Origin: Klebsiella pneumoniae
GTDB taxonomy: Bacteria > Pseudomonadota > Gammaproteobacteria > Pseudomonadales > Azotimanducaceae
Reading direction: 5' to 3'
Length of the DNA: 8,474 nucleotides
NCBI GenBank assembly: GCA_945878745.1
Contig: CAMDVY010000109.1
Location: 1 to 8,474 of the forward strand
The translations under genes and the position numbers were made by a program. Below the pieces are notes generated by a model. The model did not search any database. It was not told the DNA's origin and saw only the letters and a list, made by a program, of their open reading frames with translations. Of the stretch, positions 1 to 7,528 are shown in pieces (within the stretch, counting starts at the first letter, position 1; every line of letters begins with the position of its first letter).

Positions 1-869
1 TGATGCGCGCCAACAACGCCCAGCCGTCAACGCTCCTGCAGGCAGCTGAAAGCGCCCTGCAACGGTGCACTCCAGCCCAGCGTTACGTGGTCTACGATCC
101 CGAAGCTGTCGCCGGTGAGACCCATGGCTGGACGCTCAAAGTCGAGATGGAAGAGGCACTGAACAAAGGTGAGCTTGTTCCATACTTCGAACCCGTCACC
201 AACACCGCCTTCGGCACGGTGACTGCGGGGTATGCCACCCTCGCGTGGAATTCTCCGAAACGCGGACTGCAGCCTTTTGCCAAACTGGTTGAGGCTGCCA
301 ACGACTGCGAAATGCTGCGGCCCGTTTACTGGATGTACATCAAGGGCGCGATCGGTCAGGCCAGCAAATGGTCGGATCTCGTTGGGCTGATCCTGCCATT
401 GCCAGACCAATTGCTGATCGACGACGAAGTCGTTCAGCAGATCGAGGACGCGCTCGAAATCTACTCGTTGAAACCTTCCCGCCTCACGGTTGAAGTTCAG
501 GAGTCGGTGCTCATGACCCCGTTGGGTCGCTCGCTGCTCGAGAGTCTTCGGCAGCGGAAAATTCTCGTCCGCATCGCCTCGGTAGGGGACGGCGGTCTGC
601 CATTGGCGCAGATCGGCATGCTGCCCGCCGATGAGATCGCGTTTTCCCGACACATGCTCAGCAAGAACATTCCGCCAGCTTTGCGGACCCTCATATTCGA
701 GATGTTCAAACGCGCGAATCTGAAGCTGGTCGCCACCGGCGTAAAAGAACCCAAGCTCATACAGAGATTCAAGGATCTGGGGTTTCAAACCGTACAAGGC
801 TCTGGCGTTGGCGAGATCCTGCCCTACGACGAGTTCTCAAAATGGTTGCGGCAAAAAGCCGGTAGCTGA
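1..869 (+). CDS. Degenerate GGDEF-EAL protein, C-terminal part (5' end outside window)
   Basis: This is the C-terminal part of a cyclic-di-GMP-type signalling protein. Residue numbers count from the ATG at position 3, but the frame is open to the window edge (the preceding codon is NTG, so not a stop), and that ATG is probably internal. Residues about 8-34 (LLQAAESALQ...YVVYDPE) resemble the last helix and strand of a GGDEF domain, and residues about 45-284 match an EAL domain. The catalytic signature is lost: the EAL triplet reads YAT (77-79), the DDFGTG loop reads ASVGDG (192-197), the lysine of the LKID motif is A213, and the second-to-last metal glutamate is T245. One glutamate (E164) and the late QG (265-266) remain. 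It is therefore unlikely to hydrolyse c-di-GMP and may instead bind the nucleotide or a protein partner. The N-terminal sensor and most of any GGDEF domain are not visible. It is separated by 117 bases from argC, so co-transcription is uncertain. Confidence 0.8.
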   Translation, partial: MRANNAQPSTLLQAAESALQRCTPAQRYVVYDPEAVAGETHGWTLKVEMEEALNKGELVPYFEPVTNTAFGTVTAGYATLAWNSPKRGLQPFAKLVEAANDCEMLRPVYWMYIKGAIGQASKWSDLVGLILPLPDQLLIDDEVVQQIEDALEIYSLKPSRLTVEVQESVLMTPLGRSLLESLRQRKILVRIASVGDGGLPLAQIGMLPADEIAFSRHMLSKNIPPALRTLIFEMFKRANLKLVATGVKEPKLIQRFKDLGFQTVQGSGVGEILPYDEFSKWLRQKAGS

Positions 870-890
870 GACTGCGGTCGCTCTGACTGC

Positions 891-928
891 ATTCCCGCAC
901 AACCAGCGCAACCTGATCGAGCGGGAAT
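891..928. repeat. Perfect 8-bp inverted repeat between the EAL gene and argC
   Basis: ATTCCCGC at 891-898 is the exact reverse complement of GCGGGAAT at 921-928, with a 22-base spacer. It lies 22 bases after the EAL gene stop. No T-run follows the second arm, so it is not a standard intrinsic terminator. It could be a transcript-end hairpin, an operator, or chance. Confidence 0.45.
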
Positions 929-950
929 ACCGCTTCATTCCTGCGTTCTT

Positions 951-956
951 TATACT
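951..956 (+). promoter_or_regulatory. Possible -10 element for the argC operon
   Basis: TATACT matches the sigma-70 -10 consensus at five of six positions and lies 30 bases before the argC ATG, which would give a short leader of about 24 bases. No convincing -35 hexamer is seen at 16-18 bases upstream, and no Shine-Dalgarno sequence precedes the ATG. The call rests on the -10 alone. Confidence 0.3.
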
Positions 957-986
957 TCCCCGCCTTCTCACTCACCGCTTCCCAAC

Positions 987-1940
987 ATGCAGTATGTTTT
1001 CATCGATGGTCAGGCAGGCACGACGGGGATTGAAATCACTGATCGCCTGCGCAATCGTCACGACCTGAGCCTCATTACACTCACGGACGCCGACCGGAAA
1101 AACCCGGACAAGCGTCGCGAGGCTCTGGGCGCTGCCGATGCAGCGATCCTCTGCCTGCCAGACGACGCAGCCCGTGAAGCCGTTGCCCTTGCCGCTGAAA
1201 ACACCGGCAGCAAGACACGATTGATTGACGCAAGCACCGCCTATCGCGTTGCGCCGGATTGGGCTTATGGATTACCGGAGTTAAACGCGGCGCAACGTGA
1301 GCGCATCAGATCGGCGCGATTCGTTTCCAACCCAGGTTGTTACCCTCAGGGGTTCATTCTCATGGTGCGGCCGCTGATCGAAGCAGGCGTACTCTCGGCA
1401 GATCGTGCACTGACCTGTCATGCCCTGTCGGGCTATTCCGGCGGGGGCAAGCAGATGATCGAGCGCTATCGTGCTGCATCACCCGACCAGTCCGAAGGAT
1501 ATGGTGCTCGTCCGTACGGTCTGACGTTCGCCCACAAACACGTGCCGGAAATGCATCAATACGCAACGACGTCGACCCGGCCGCTCTTCGCTCCCATCGT
1601 CTGCAACTACTACAAAGGCATGCTGGTTCATGTCCCGCTGTTCACCAGCGACTTGCGCTGCACGGCAGAGCAGGCACGAGATCTGCTGGCGGATCGTTAT
1701 CAGGGCGAACCCTTCGTGAAGGTCCTCCCCTATGGTGCAACTGACACGCTGGATGCCGGCTACCTTGATCCAACGACGTGCAACGACAGCAATCGTATCG
1801 AACTGATGGTGTTTGCTGGCGCCGATCAGATTCTGCTGACCGCTCGTTACGACAACCTGGGTAAGGGCGCCTCAGGAGCGGCGGTGCAAAACCTCAACCT
1901 CATGCTTGGCGTCGAAGAAACCGAGGGGCTTTTGCCATGA
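987..1940 (+). CDS. argC: N-acetyl-gamma-glutamyl-phosphate reductase, type 2
   Basis: ArgC catalyses the NADPH-dependent reduction of N-acetylglutamyl phosphate to the semialdehyde, the third step of arginine and ornithine synthesis, in the cytoplasm. The 317-residue protein has the short type 2 form. It starts with a dinucleotide-binding motif (FIDGQAGTTG, residues 5-14), and the catalytic cysteine is C118 in SNPGCYPQG. The glycine-rich GYSGGGKQM (149-157) and the HKHVPEM motif (183-189), which carries the catalytic histidine, follow. The ATG at 987 is chosen because the family begins directly with this nucleotide-binding strand; there is no clear ribosome binding site. Its stop overlaps the start of the downstream aminotransferase as ATGA, so the two are probably translationally coupled. 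No other arg gene is in the window. The family assignment is firm; the type 2 subgroup is judged from motifs and length. Confidence 0.95.
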   Translation: MQYVFIDGQAGTTGIEITDRLRNRHDLSLITLTDADRKNPDKRREALGAADAAILCLPDDAAREAVALAAENTGSKTRLIDASTAYRVAPDWAYGLPELNAAQRERIRSARFVSNPGCYPQGFILMVRPLIEAGVLSADRALTCHALSGYSGGGKQMIERYRAASPDQSEGYGARPYGLTFAHKHVPEMHQYATTSTRPLFAPIVCNYYKGMLVHVPLFTSDLRCTAEQARDLLADRYQGEPFVKVLPYGATDTLDAGYLDPTTCNDSNRIELMVFAGADQILLTARYDNLGKGASGAAVQNLNLMLGVEETEGLLP

Positions 1941-3214
1941 ATTCCTGGGCAACATTGAGTCAAGAACAACGACAGGTTCTAACCCGCGAGCTGAGGGCTG
2001 AATTCACCAAATTGACGTCTAACCGCCTGGCTCTGGACCTTACTCGTGGCAAGCCAGCGTCCGCACAACTTGATTTATCGAACCCTGTCGATCATCAGAT
2101 CAATGGAGACTATAAAAGTCGCGAAGGTGTGGATGTCCGCAACTATGGCGGCTTGCGTGGCCTCATCGAAGCGAGGGAACTGGGCGGCGAGATCATGGAC
2201 GTCCCAGCCACCAGCGTCCTCGTGGCTGGCAATTCCAGTCTGGCGCTGATGCACCTCGTCATGGAAACCGCGTTACACCGCGGCTTGTGGCCGGGTATGA
2301 CGCCCTGGCAGGAGAGCGGCAAGGTACGGGTACTCACGCCGGTTCCTGGCTACGACCGCCACTTCGCGTTGACCGCGTCGCTTGGCATCGAGATGCAGAA
2401 CGTTGCGCTTGGCGATGAAGGACCGGACATGGAGGCGGTACGCAACGCGGTCCGACAAGACGCGTCCATCAAAGCGATCTGGTGCGTACCCAAGTACGCC
2501 AATCCAACGGGGTGCATCTACAGCGATGACGTCGTTCTGCAGATGGCAGAACTACCCAGGATTGCGGCCGCCAGGGACTTTGTCGTGATGTGGGACAACG
2601 CCTATGCGGTTCATGATCTGCTGTTTCCAGCACCACGTCTGGCCAGTCTTTTTGCTGCTGCAGACGTGGCTGGAACACAGCGGCACATGGTGCAATTCGG
2701 TTCAACCTCCAAGATTACCTTTGCTGGTGCAGGCGTCTCCTTTGTCGCCAGCGACGAAACTGTTTTGAAACGAATTGAAGAGCAATTGAGTGTCATGACG
2801 GTGGGTTACGACAAACTCAATCAGCTGCGTCACGCCCGATTCCTGAGTGGTCGATTGACCGCTCACATGCAGGCGCACGCTGAAATACTGCGCCCCAAAT
2901 TCGACTTGGTGGCCAAAAAGCTGCATGCTGGCCTCAGCGGACTGGGTATCGCCACCTGGACCAACCCCAAAGGGGGTTACTTCGTATCACTAGATGTGAT
3001 GCCTGGACTTGCGAAACGTGTGGTCTCCATGGCGAAGGAGGCGGGTCTCGCGATGACTGCTGCAGGCGCCACTTTTCCCTACGGGCTCGACCCGGAAGAC
3101 CGCAATATCCGTATTGCTCCGACTTTTGCTGAACTGGATGCTCTGGAGGCAGCCATGGACGTTCTTGTTATCTGCGTGAAACTCACGACCATCGAAAGCA
3201 TGCAAACCGCATGA
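1937..3214 (+). CDS. Class I PLP aminotransferase, AspT (aspartate aminotransferase Ic) type
   Basis: A fold-type I, pyridoxal-phosphate-dependent aminotransferase of 425 residues. Visible active-site features are N189 in ANPTG, D220 in WDNAYAVHDL (contacts the PLP ring nitrogen, with Y223 nearby), the PLP lysine K259 in GSTSKITFAG, and the substrate-carboxylate arginine R392 in RNIRIAPTF. The N-terminal LDLTRGKP and the RNYGG segment are typical of the MocR-like subfamily to which Corynebacterium AspT belongs, for which aspartate:2-oxoglutarate amino transfer is known. Aspartate as substrate here is inferred from that similarity. The gene starts inside the argC stop (ATGA) and ends inside the helicase start (again ATGA), so it is the middle member of a coupled trio. 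Making aspartate would fit arginine synthesis, where argininosuccinate synthase consumes it. Another amino-acid substrate cannot be excluded. Confidence 0.88.
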   Translation: MNSWATLSQEQRQVLTRELRAEFTKLTSNRLALDLTRGKPASAQLDLSNPVDHQINGDYKSREGVDVRNYGGLRGLIEARELGGEIMDVPATSVLVAGNSSLALMHLVMETALHRGLWPGMTPWQESGKVRVLTPVPGYDRHFALTASLGIEMQNVALGDEGPDMEAVRNAVRQDASIKAIWCVPKYANPTGCIYSDDVVLQMAELPRIAAARDFVVMWDNAYAVHDLLFPAPRLASLFAAADVAGTQRHMVQFGSTSKITFAGAGVSFVASDETVLKRIEEQLSVMTVGYDKLNQLRHARFLSGRLTAHMQAHAEILRPKFDLVAKKLHAGLSGLGIATWTNPKGGYFVSLDVMPGLAKRVVSMAKEAGLAMTAAGATFPYGLDPEDRNIRIAPTFAELDALEAAMDVLVICVKLTTIESMQTA

Positions 3215-4401
3215 GTCAGTGGCAACTCAGTGACTATGAAATCGCCCTTGCCGAAGGCAAGGACCGCTTCCACGATTATGCGCTGCCGCTGCCGCTGATC
3301 CGTGGCATTCACGAACTAGGCTACGAGTACTGCACGCCGATACAAAGTGCCGTGCTGCCAATGAGTCTGGCCGACTACGACGTGACCGGCCAGGCACAGA
3401 CTGGTACCGGCAAAACAGCCGCGTTCCTCATTACGATATTGACCCACTGTTTTGAAAATCCGCTCGGGCGGCCAGCGGAACCAGGTTCACCACGGGCGCT
3501 GGTCCTGGCACCGACCCGCGAGCTGGCATTGCAGATCGAAGGCGATGCCAAAGCCCTCGGACGCTACATGGAAGAGCGCACGGTGGCGGTGGTAGGTGGT
3601 ATGGACATGCAGCGACAACGCGAACGCATGCACTCCAAACCCCTCGACATTCTCGTGGCCACACCAGGCCGGCTGCTGGATTTCATCATGCGGCGCGACG
3701 TGAGTCTGCGGCACGTGGAAATTCTGGTCATCGACGAAGCAGATCGGATGCTGGACATGGGTTTTGTACCCGATGTCCGCAAGATCGTTTATCAGACGCC
3801 ACCGAAGCGAAAGCGTCAGACACTCTTCTTCAGTGCCACGTTCAATGACGACGTGATGCGGCTGGCGCAGGCATGGACACTGGAACCCGAACACGTGTCG
3901 ATCATGCCCGAGCAGGTCACGACAGACACGGTCGAGCAGAAGTTCTGGCTGGTCAGTTCCGATCACAAGGCCCGCCGACTGGTTGAGTTCATCAAACAGA
4001 CGAATCCCGCGCGAATGCTGATATTCGCCAACCGACGCGATTCAACCCACGAGCTGTATCGATACCTGATCAAACATGGAATCGAGTGTGAACCGCTGGC
4101 CGGCGATGTACCCCAGCGCAAGCGGCTGTCGACCCTGACTCGTTTCAAGGAAGGCCACCTCAAGTATGTCGTTGCCACCGACGTCGCTGGACGAGGCATT
4201 CATGTCGAAGGGATCTCGCACGTGGTGAACTACGATCTGCCGGAAGATGCCGAAGACTACGTGCACCGGATTGGACGCACCGGTCGTGCAGGCGCAGAAG
4301 GCATCAGCATCAGCTTTGTCAGCGAGGACGATGCGTTCAACCTGCCGGCGCTGGAGACGTATCTGGGCAAGAAGATCCATTGCATGCAGCCTGATTTCTA
4401 G
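3211..4401 (+). CDS. rhlB: DEAD-box ATP-dependent RNA helicase, RhlB-like
   Basis: A complete DEAD-box helicase core of 396 residues. In order: an upstream aromatic F20, Q motif ending TPIQ (42-45), Walker A AQTGTGKT (62-69), PTRELA (101-106), TPGR (151-154), DEAD (175-178), SAT (208-210), IFANRR (271-276), VATDVAGRGI (321-330) and HRIGRTGR (352-359). The RhlB call rests on the segment after motif VI (ISISFVSEDDAFNLPALETYLGKKI), which closely resembles E. coli RhlB, the helicase that unwinds RNA for RNase E in the degradosome. The protein stops about where the E. coli core ends and lacks its arginine-rich tail, so RNA or RNase E contacts may differ. It overlaps the aminotransferase stop by ATGA. 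Another RhlE/RhlB-type helicase is the alternative. An intrinsic terminator overlaps its stop codon. Confidence 0.85.
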   Translation: MSQWQLSDYEIALAEGKDRFHDYALPLPLIRGIHELGYEYCTPIQSAVLPMSLADYDVTGQAQTGTGKTAAFLITILTHCFENPLGRPAEPGSPRALVLAPTRELALQIEGDAKALGRYMEERTVAVVGGMDMQRQRERMHSKPLDILVATPGRLLDFIMRRDVSLRHVEILVIDEADRMLDMGFVPDVRKIVYQTPPKRKRQTLFFSATFNDDVMRLAQAWTLEPEHVSIMPEQVTTDTVEQKFWLVSSDHKARRLVEFIKQTNPARMLIFANRRDSTHELYRYLIKHGIECEPLAGDVPQRKRLSTLTRFKEGHLKYVVATDVAGRGIHVEGISHVVNYDLPEDAEDYVHRIGRTGRAGAEGISISFVSEDDAFNLPALETYLGKKIHCMQPDF

Positions 4402-4416
4402 GCGATCGGCTTTTTT
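4388..4416 (+). terminator. Probable intrinsic terminator at the end of the helicase gene
   Basis: AGCC(T)GAT at 4388-4395 pairs with ATCGGCT at 4405-4411, giving a 7-bp stem with one bulged T and a 9-base loop. Five more T residues follow directly (4412-4416). The stop codon TAG (4399-4401) sits inside the loop. It would end the argC-aminotransferase-helicase transcript. The stem is short, so strength is uncertain. Confidence 0.5.
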
Positions 4417-4418
4417 AG

Positions 4419-4442
4419 GGGGGAGCGATTCCCGATCGCGAT
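4419..4442 (+). repeat. REP-like palindrome 1 (degenerate, + orientation)
   Basis: A 24-base copy of the repeat also seen at 4470-4494 and 4517-4541, with one base missing from the loop and a G-run replacing the GTA at the 5' end. GCGAT (4425-4429) pairs with ATCGC (4435-4439). GGGG (4420-4423) and CCCC (4443-4446) could extend the stem across small bulges. Confidence 0.6.
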
Positions 4443-4469
4443 CCCCACACTCACACAAGGTGCCAATCA

Positions 4470-4494
4470 ATCGCGGTCTGGAGACCGCTCCTAC
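4470..4494 (-). repeat. REP-like palindrome 2 (reverse orientation) with paired flanks
   Basis: On the minus strand this reads GTAGGAGCGGTCT followed by its hairpin partner and CGCGAT, a form well known among proteobacterial REP elements. GCGGTCT (4473-4479) pairs perfectly with AGACCGC (4482-4488). Outside the element GCCAAT (4462-4467) is the reverse complement of ATTGGC (4495-4500), so the hairpin could extend as a second helix. Confidence 0.75.
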
Positions 4495-4516
4495 ATTGGC
4501 GGCGCATCGCTGCTCT

Positions 4517-4541
4517 GTAGGAGCGATCTCCTGATCGCGAT
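4517..4541 (+). repeat. REP-like palindrome 3 (+ orientation)
   Basis: This begins GTAGGAGCGATC and ends GATCGCGAT. GCGATC (4523-4528) pairs with GATCGC (4533-4538) around a TCCT loop. It differs from copy 2 at only a few positions, and at least one of these (GGTC to GATC) is matched by a compensating change in the other arm, so pairing is conserved. Confidence 0.75.
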
Positions 4542-4633
4542 TTCCGGTCGCATCAATTCGGGGTCGGCAGACCACCCACCCGCCCCTTCTCGTCTATGCC
4601 AGAATATGGGTCAATCCAGGCGGAACCGACCTC

Positions 4634-5455
<822 letters not shown>

Positions 5456-5488
5456 AATGCGGTTACTCACTACCTCCCCTTGAACCAG

Positions 5489-5644
5489 ATGACCGAATCA
5501 TCCGGACGCGGCATCCTGATCGCCGCGGTCTCCCCCGTACTGCTGGCGCTGGTTCAACTCGGTGTTGGTCGGGCCTTGCCGGTTACCGCGGGGTATGCGG
5601 TCATCAAGCTGATCATGGGCAATGTGGAGATCGAAAAATCGTGA
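5489..5644 (+). CDS. Small hydrophobic protein, 51 residues, coupled to hisC
   Basis: I do not recognise this protein. It begins MTESSGRG and ends NVEIEKS. Between these lies an almost uninterrupted apolar stretch: residues 9-27 look like one membrane segment, and 29-43, which contains K40, may be a second shorter one or a re-entrant or amphipathic part. Coding evidence: about 37 of 51 codons end in G or C, as in neighbouring genes, and its TGA stop overlaps the GTG start of hisC as GTGA, the same kind of overlap as the two ATGA junctions upstream. It lies 33 bases after the amidase stop. No Shine-Dalgarno sequence is visible; TTG at 5480 is an alternative in-frame start. A role cannot be assigned. 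It might be a small inner-membrane protein, or a leader whose translation sets hisC expression. Confidence 0.6.
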   Translation: MTESSGRGILIAAVSPVLLALVQLGVGRALPVTAGYAVIKLIMGNVEIEKS

Positions 5645-6714
5645 CCTTTGTACGAAGCAACATTGCCGCGATGGAGGGCTACACGTGGGGCGAGCAGCCA
5701 CAGGACGCTCGCACCATCAAGCTCAACACCAATGAAAACCCTTATCCATCGAGCCCGCGTGTACAGGCGGCGATGCGCGAATTCAGTATCGATTCGCTGC
5801 GACGATACCCGGAACCTACGGCGCGTGCGCTTCGTGAGGCGCTGGCCCGTCTCCACAATCTGTCGCCTGAACACTTTCTCGTGACCAATGGTGGTGATGA
5901 AGCACTGCGTCTGGCGCTGACGACGTTTGTCGACCCCGGTGCAACGTTTTCGATGGCGACACCGAGTTACTCCCTATACAGCGTTCTTGCACAGATTCAG
6001 GATGCACGACTACACACGGTGCCGCTCGGCGCCGACTGGTCGATGCCAGAAGACATCGGCCACCAACTGAAACAGGCCGGGTCACGACTGACCTGCCTGG
6101 TGAATCCACACGCGCCATCCGGCACACTGACGGATCTTCCCACGTACGGACAGATCGCGCAGCAACAGGATGGTGTTCTTCTGGTCGACGAAGCCTACGT
6201 CAACTTTGTCGATCCAGCCCGCCAGCATGACGCAACGCAGCTCGTTCGTGAGCACAACAACATTCTTCTGTTGCGCTCATTCAGCAAAGGTTATGGTCTT
6301 GCCGGCTTGCGACTGGGCTACCTGATCGGCGACCCCACGCTGATCGAGCCGATCATGTGGAAGACTCGCGACAGCTACAACGTCAATCATCTGAGTCAAG
6401 CGCTCGGTCGGGCAGCGATTGAAGATCAGGAGTACGCACAATCAACCTGGGCGAGCGTTCGCACGGAACGCGTTCGTGTTGGCGCGGTCCTGGAAAATCT
6501 CGGTTTACCCAGCCCACCCAGTGAATCGAACTTCATCCTGGTGCAGTCCATTCCATCGCGCCGTTCTGCCCGTGAGTTGTACATCGGGCTGAAAGAACGT
6601 CAGATCCTGGTACGCTACTTCGACACGCCGGAACTGGGCGACAAACTGCGCATCACCATCGGTACACCCGCTGAAAACGATGCGCTGATCGCGGCGCTCA
6701 AACAGCTTAGCTAA
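5641..6714 (+). CDS. hisC: Histidinol-phosphate aminotransferase
   Basis: HisC transfers an amino group from glutamate to imidazole-acetol phosphate in histidine biosynthesis, using PLP in the cytoplasm. The 357-residue protein is full length. It begins VRSNIAAMEGY and continues with KLNTNENPYPSSP (about 24-36), VTNGGDEALRLAL, N155 in VNPHAPSGTL (where many relatives have NPNNPTG), D183 and Y186 in VDEAYVNF, the PLP lysine K216 in RSFSKGYGLAGLRLGY, and the phosphate/carboxylate arginine R337 in KLRITIGT. The start is GTG at 5641, chosen because the conserved N-terminal segment needs it and it overlaps the stop of the small gene as GTGA. No other his gene is present, so it is an isolated copy; HisC-like enzymes elsewhere sometimes act on aromatic amino acids. 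The rhomboid gene follows after 10 bases and may share the transcript. Confidence 0.9.
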   Translation: MTFVRSNIAAMEGYTWGEQPQDARTIKLNTNENPYPSSPRVQAAMREFSIDSLRRYPEPTARALREALARLHNLSPEHFLVTNGGDEALRLALTTFVDPGATFSMATPSYSLYSVLAQIQDARLHTVPLGADWSMPEDIGHQLKQAGSRLTCLVNPHAPSGTLTDLPTYGQIAQQQDGVLLVDEAYVNFVDPARQHDATQLVREHNNILLLRSFSKGYGLAGLRLGYLIGDPTLIEPIMWKTRDSYNVNHLSQALGRAAIEDQEYAQSTWASVRTERVRVGAVLENLGLPSPPSESNFILVQSIPSRRSARELYIGLKERQILVRYFDTPELGDKLRITIGTPAENDALIAALKQLS

Positions 6715-6724
6715 GGGTACCCCG

Positions 6725-7468
6725 ATGTTTCCCTTGCGCGACGAGAACCCTACCCAGAACACACCGATCGCGACGTTCATACTGATCGCTCTGAATGCCC
6801 TCGCCTGGGTATTCCTGCAAGGGCTGGGGGACGATCCGAAACTCAGTGAGTCCATCTGCTATTTCGGACTGATCCCGGCCGACCTCCTGGGTGCAGGCAT
6901 GAGCGGGCTTGATCAACAGTTGTGCCCGACTTCTGGCGACGGCAGCTGGCTGAATATTCTGACCAGCATGTTCATGCACGGTGGATGGATGCACATCATC
7001 GGCAACATGTGGTTCCTGTGGATATTTGGCGACAACGTCGAAGACGCCATGGGCAGCCTCCGCTTCTTCATCTTCTATGCACTCGCAGGTCTCGGAGCAG
7101 CACTGGCCCAGATGTTCTCGGACCCCTCAAGCAGCATCCCGATGGTGGGTGCCAGCGGTGCGATCGGTGGAGTCATGGGCGCCTATGCGCTGCTGTACCC
7201 CAAGGCCCACGTGCACATGCTGATTTTTCTTGGTTTCTACATCACGACGCTGGCAGTGCCTGCGATTTTCATGCTCGGCTACTGGCTGTTGATACAACTG
7301 GTGAGCGGATACATGGCGCCTGATGGACAAGGCGGTGTTGCGTTCTGGGCGCACGTGGGTGGCTTTGTTGCCGGTCTGCTGCTCGCTTTCATCTTTCGGC
7401 AGCCGGAACGGCTGCAACGTCATCTGGCGGCCGAACCCCGTCGAACGGCCAAACATCGCCTGTTCTGA
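6725..7468 (+). CDS. Rhomboid-family intramembrane serine protease
   Basis: An inner-membrane protease of 247 residues with about six membrane segments (roughly 14-33, 86-102, 112-131, 142-158, 163-195 and 203-222). The catalytic dyad is S144 in VGASGAIGG and H210 in FWAHVGGFVAG. H90 and N94 in HGGWMHIIGNMWFLWIFG correspond to the His and Asn that form the oxyanion site in E. coli GlpG. It has no GlpG-like cytoplasmic N-terminal domain. The tail (about 225-247) is positively charged. Residues 35-75, with C45 and C67, form a long loop between the first two segments. AAGGG just after the hisC stop is a good ribosome site, about 7 bases before the ATG. The substrate is unknown. The short gap suggests co-transcription with hisC. 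Confidence 0.93.
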   Translation: MFPLRDENPTQNTPIATFILIALNALAWVFLQGLGDDPKLSESICYFGLIPADLLGAGMSGLDQQLCPTSGDGSWLNILTSMFMHGGWMHIIGNMWFLWIFGDNVEDAMGSLRFFIFYALAGLGAALAQMFSDPSSSIPMVGASGAIGGVMGAYALLYPKAHVHMLIFLGFYITTLAVPAIFMLGYWLLIQLVSGYMAPDGQGGVAFWAHVGGFVAGLLLAFIFRQPERLQRHLAAEPRRTAKHRLF

Positions 7469-7471
7469 CCA

Positions 7472-7500
7472 TTGGGCTTCAAGCATTGCACTGCTAAGCT
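7472..7500 (+). promoter_or_regulatory. Possible promoter for the flavin oxidoreductase gene
   Basis: TTGGGC at 7472-7477 and TAAGCT at 7495-7500 are separated by 17 bases, and the second is preceded by TGC, giving an extended -10 arrangement. Each hexamer matches the sigma-70 consensus at only three positions. Transcription would start near 7507, leaving a leader of about 20 bases. Confidence 0.3.
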
Positions 7501-7528
7501 GAGGCAACTGAAACCGTAGAGTGCACAC

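Noticed and set aside
27..797. 256-codon open frame on the minus strand
   Set aside because: It lies antisense to the EAL domain, shows no recognisable motif, and is explained by the GC-rich codon use of the + strand gene.
808..1068. 86-codon + strand frame bridging the EAL gene and argC
   Set aside because: It overlaps both real genes in another frame and its product has no sensible composition or motif.
4419..4541. Possible CRISPR array
   Set aside because: The units are self-complementary, alternate in orientation, and have unequal short spacers, which fits REP elements and not CRISPR repeats.
4042..4575. 177-codon minus-strand frame covering the helicase end and the REP region
   Set aside because: It crosses the conserved helicase motifs V and VI in antisense and runs through the palindromes, so it is a shadow.
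4600..4605. CAGAAT as a -10 element for the amidase gene
   Set aside because: It matches only four positions and has no -35 partner at a suitable distance.
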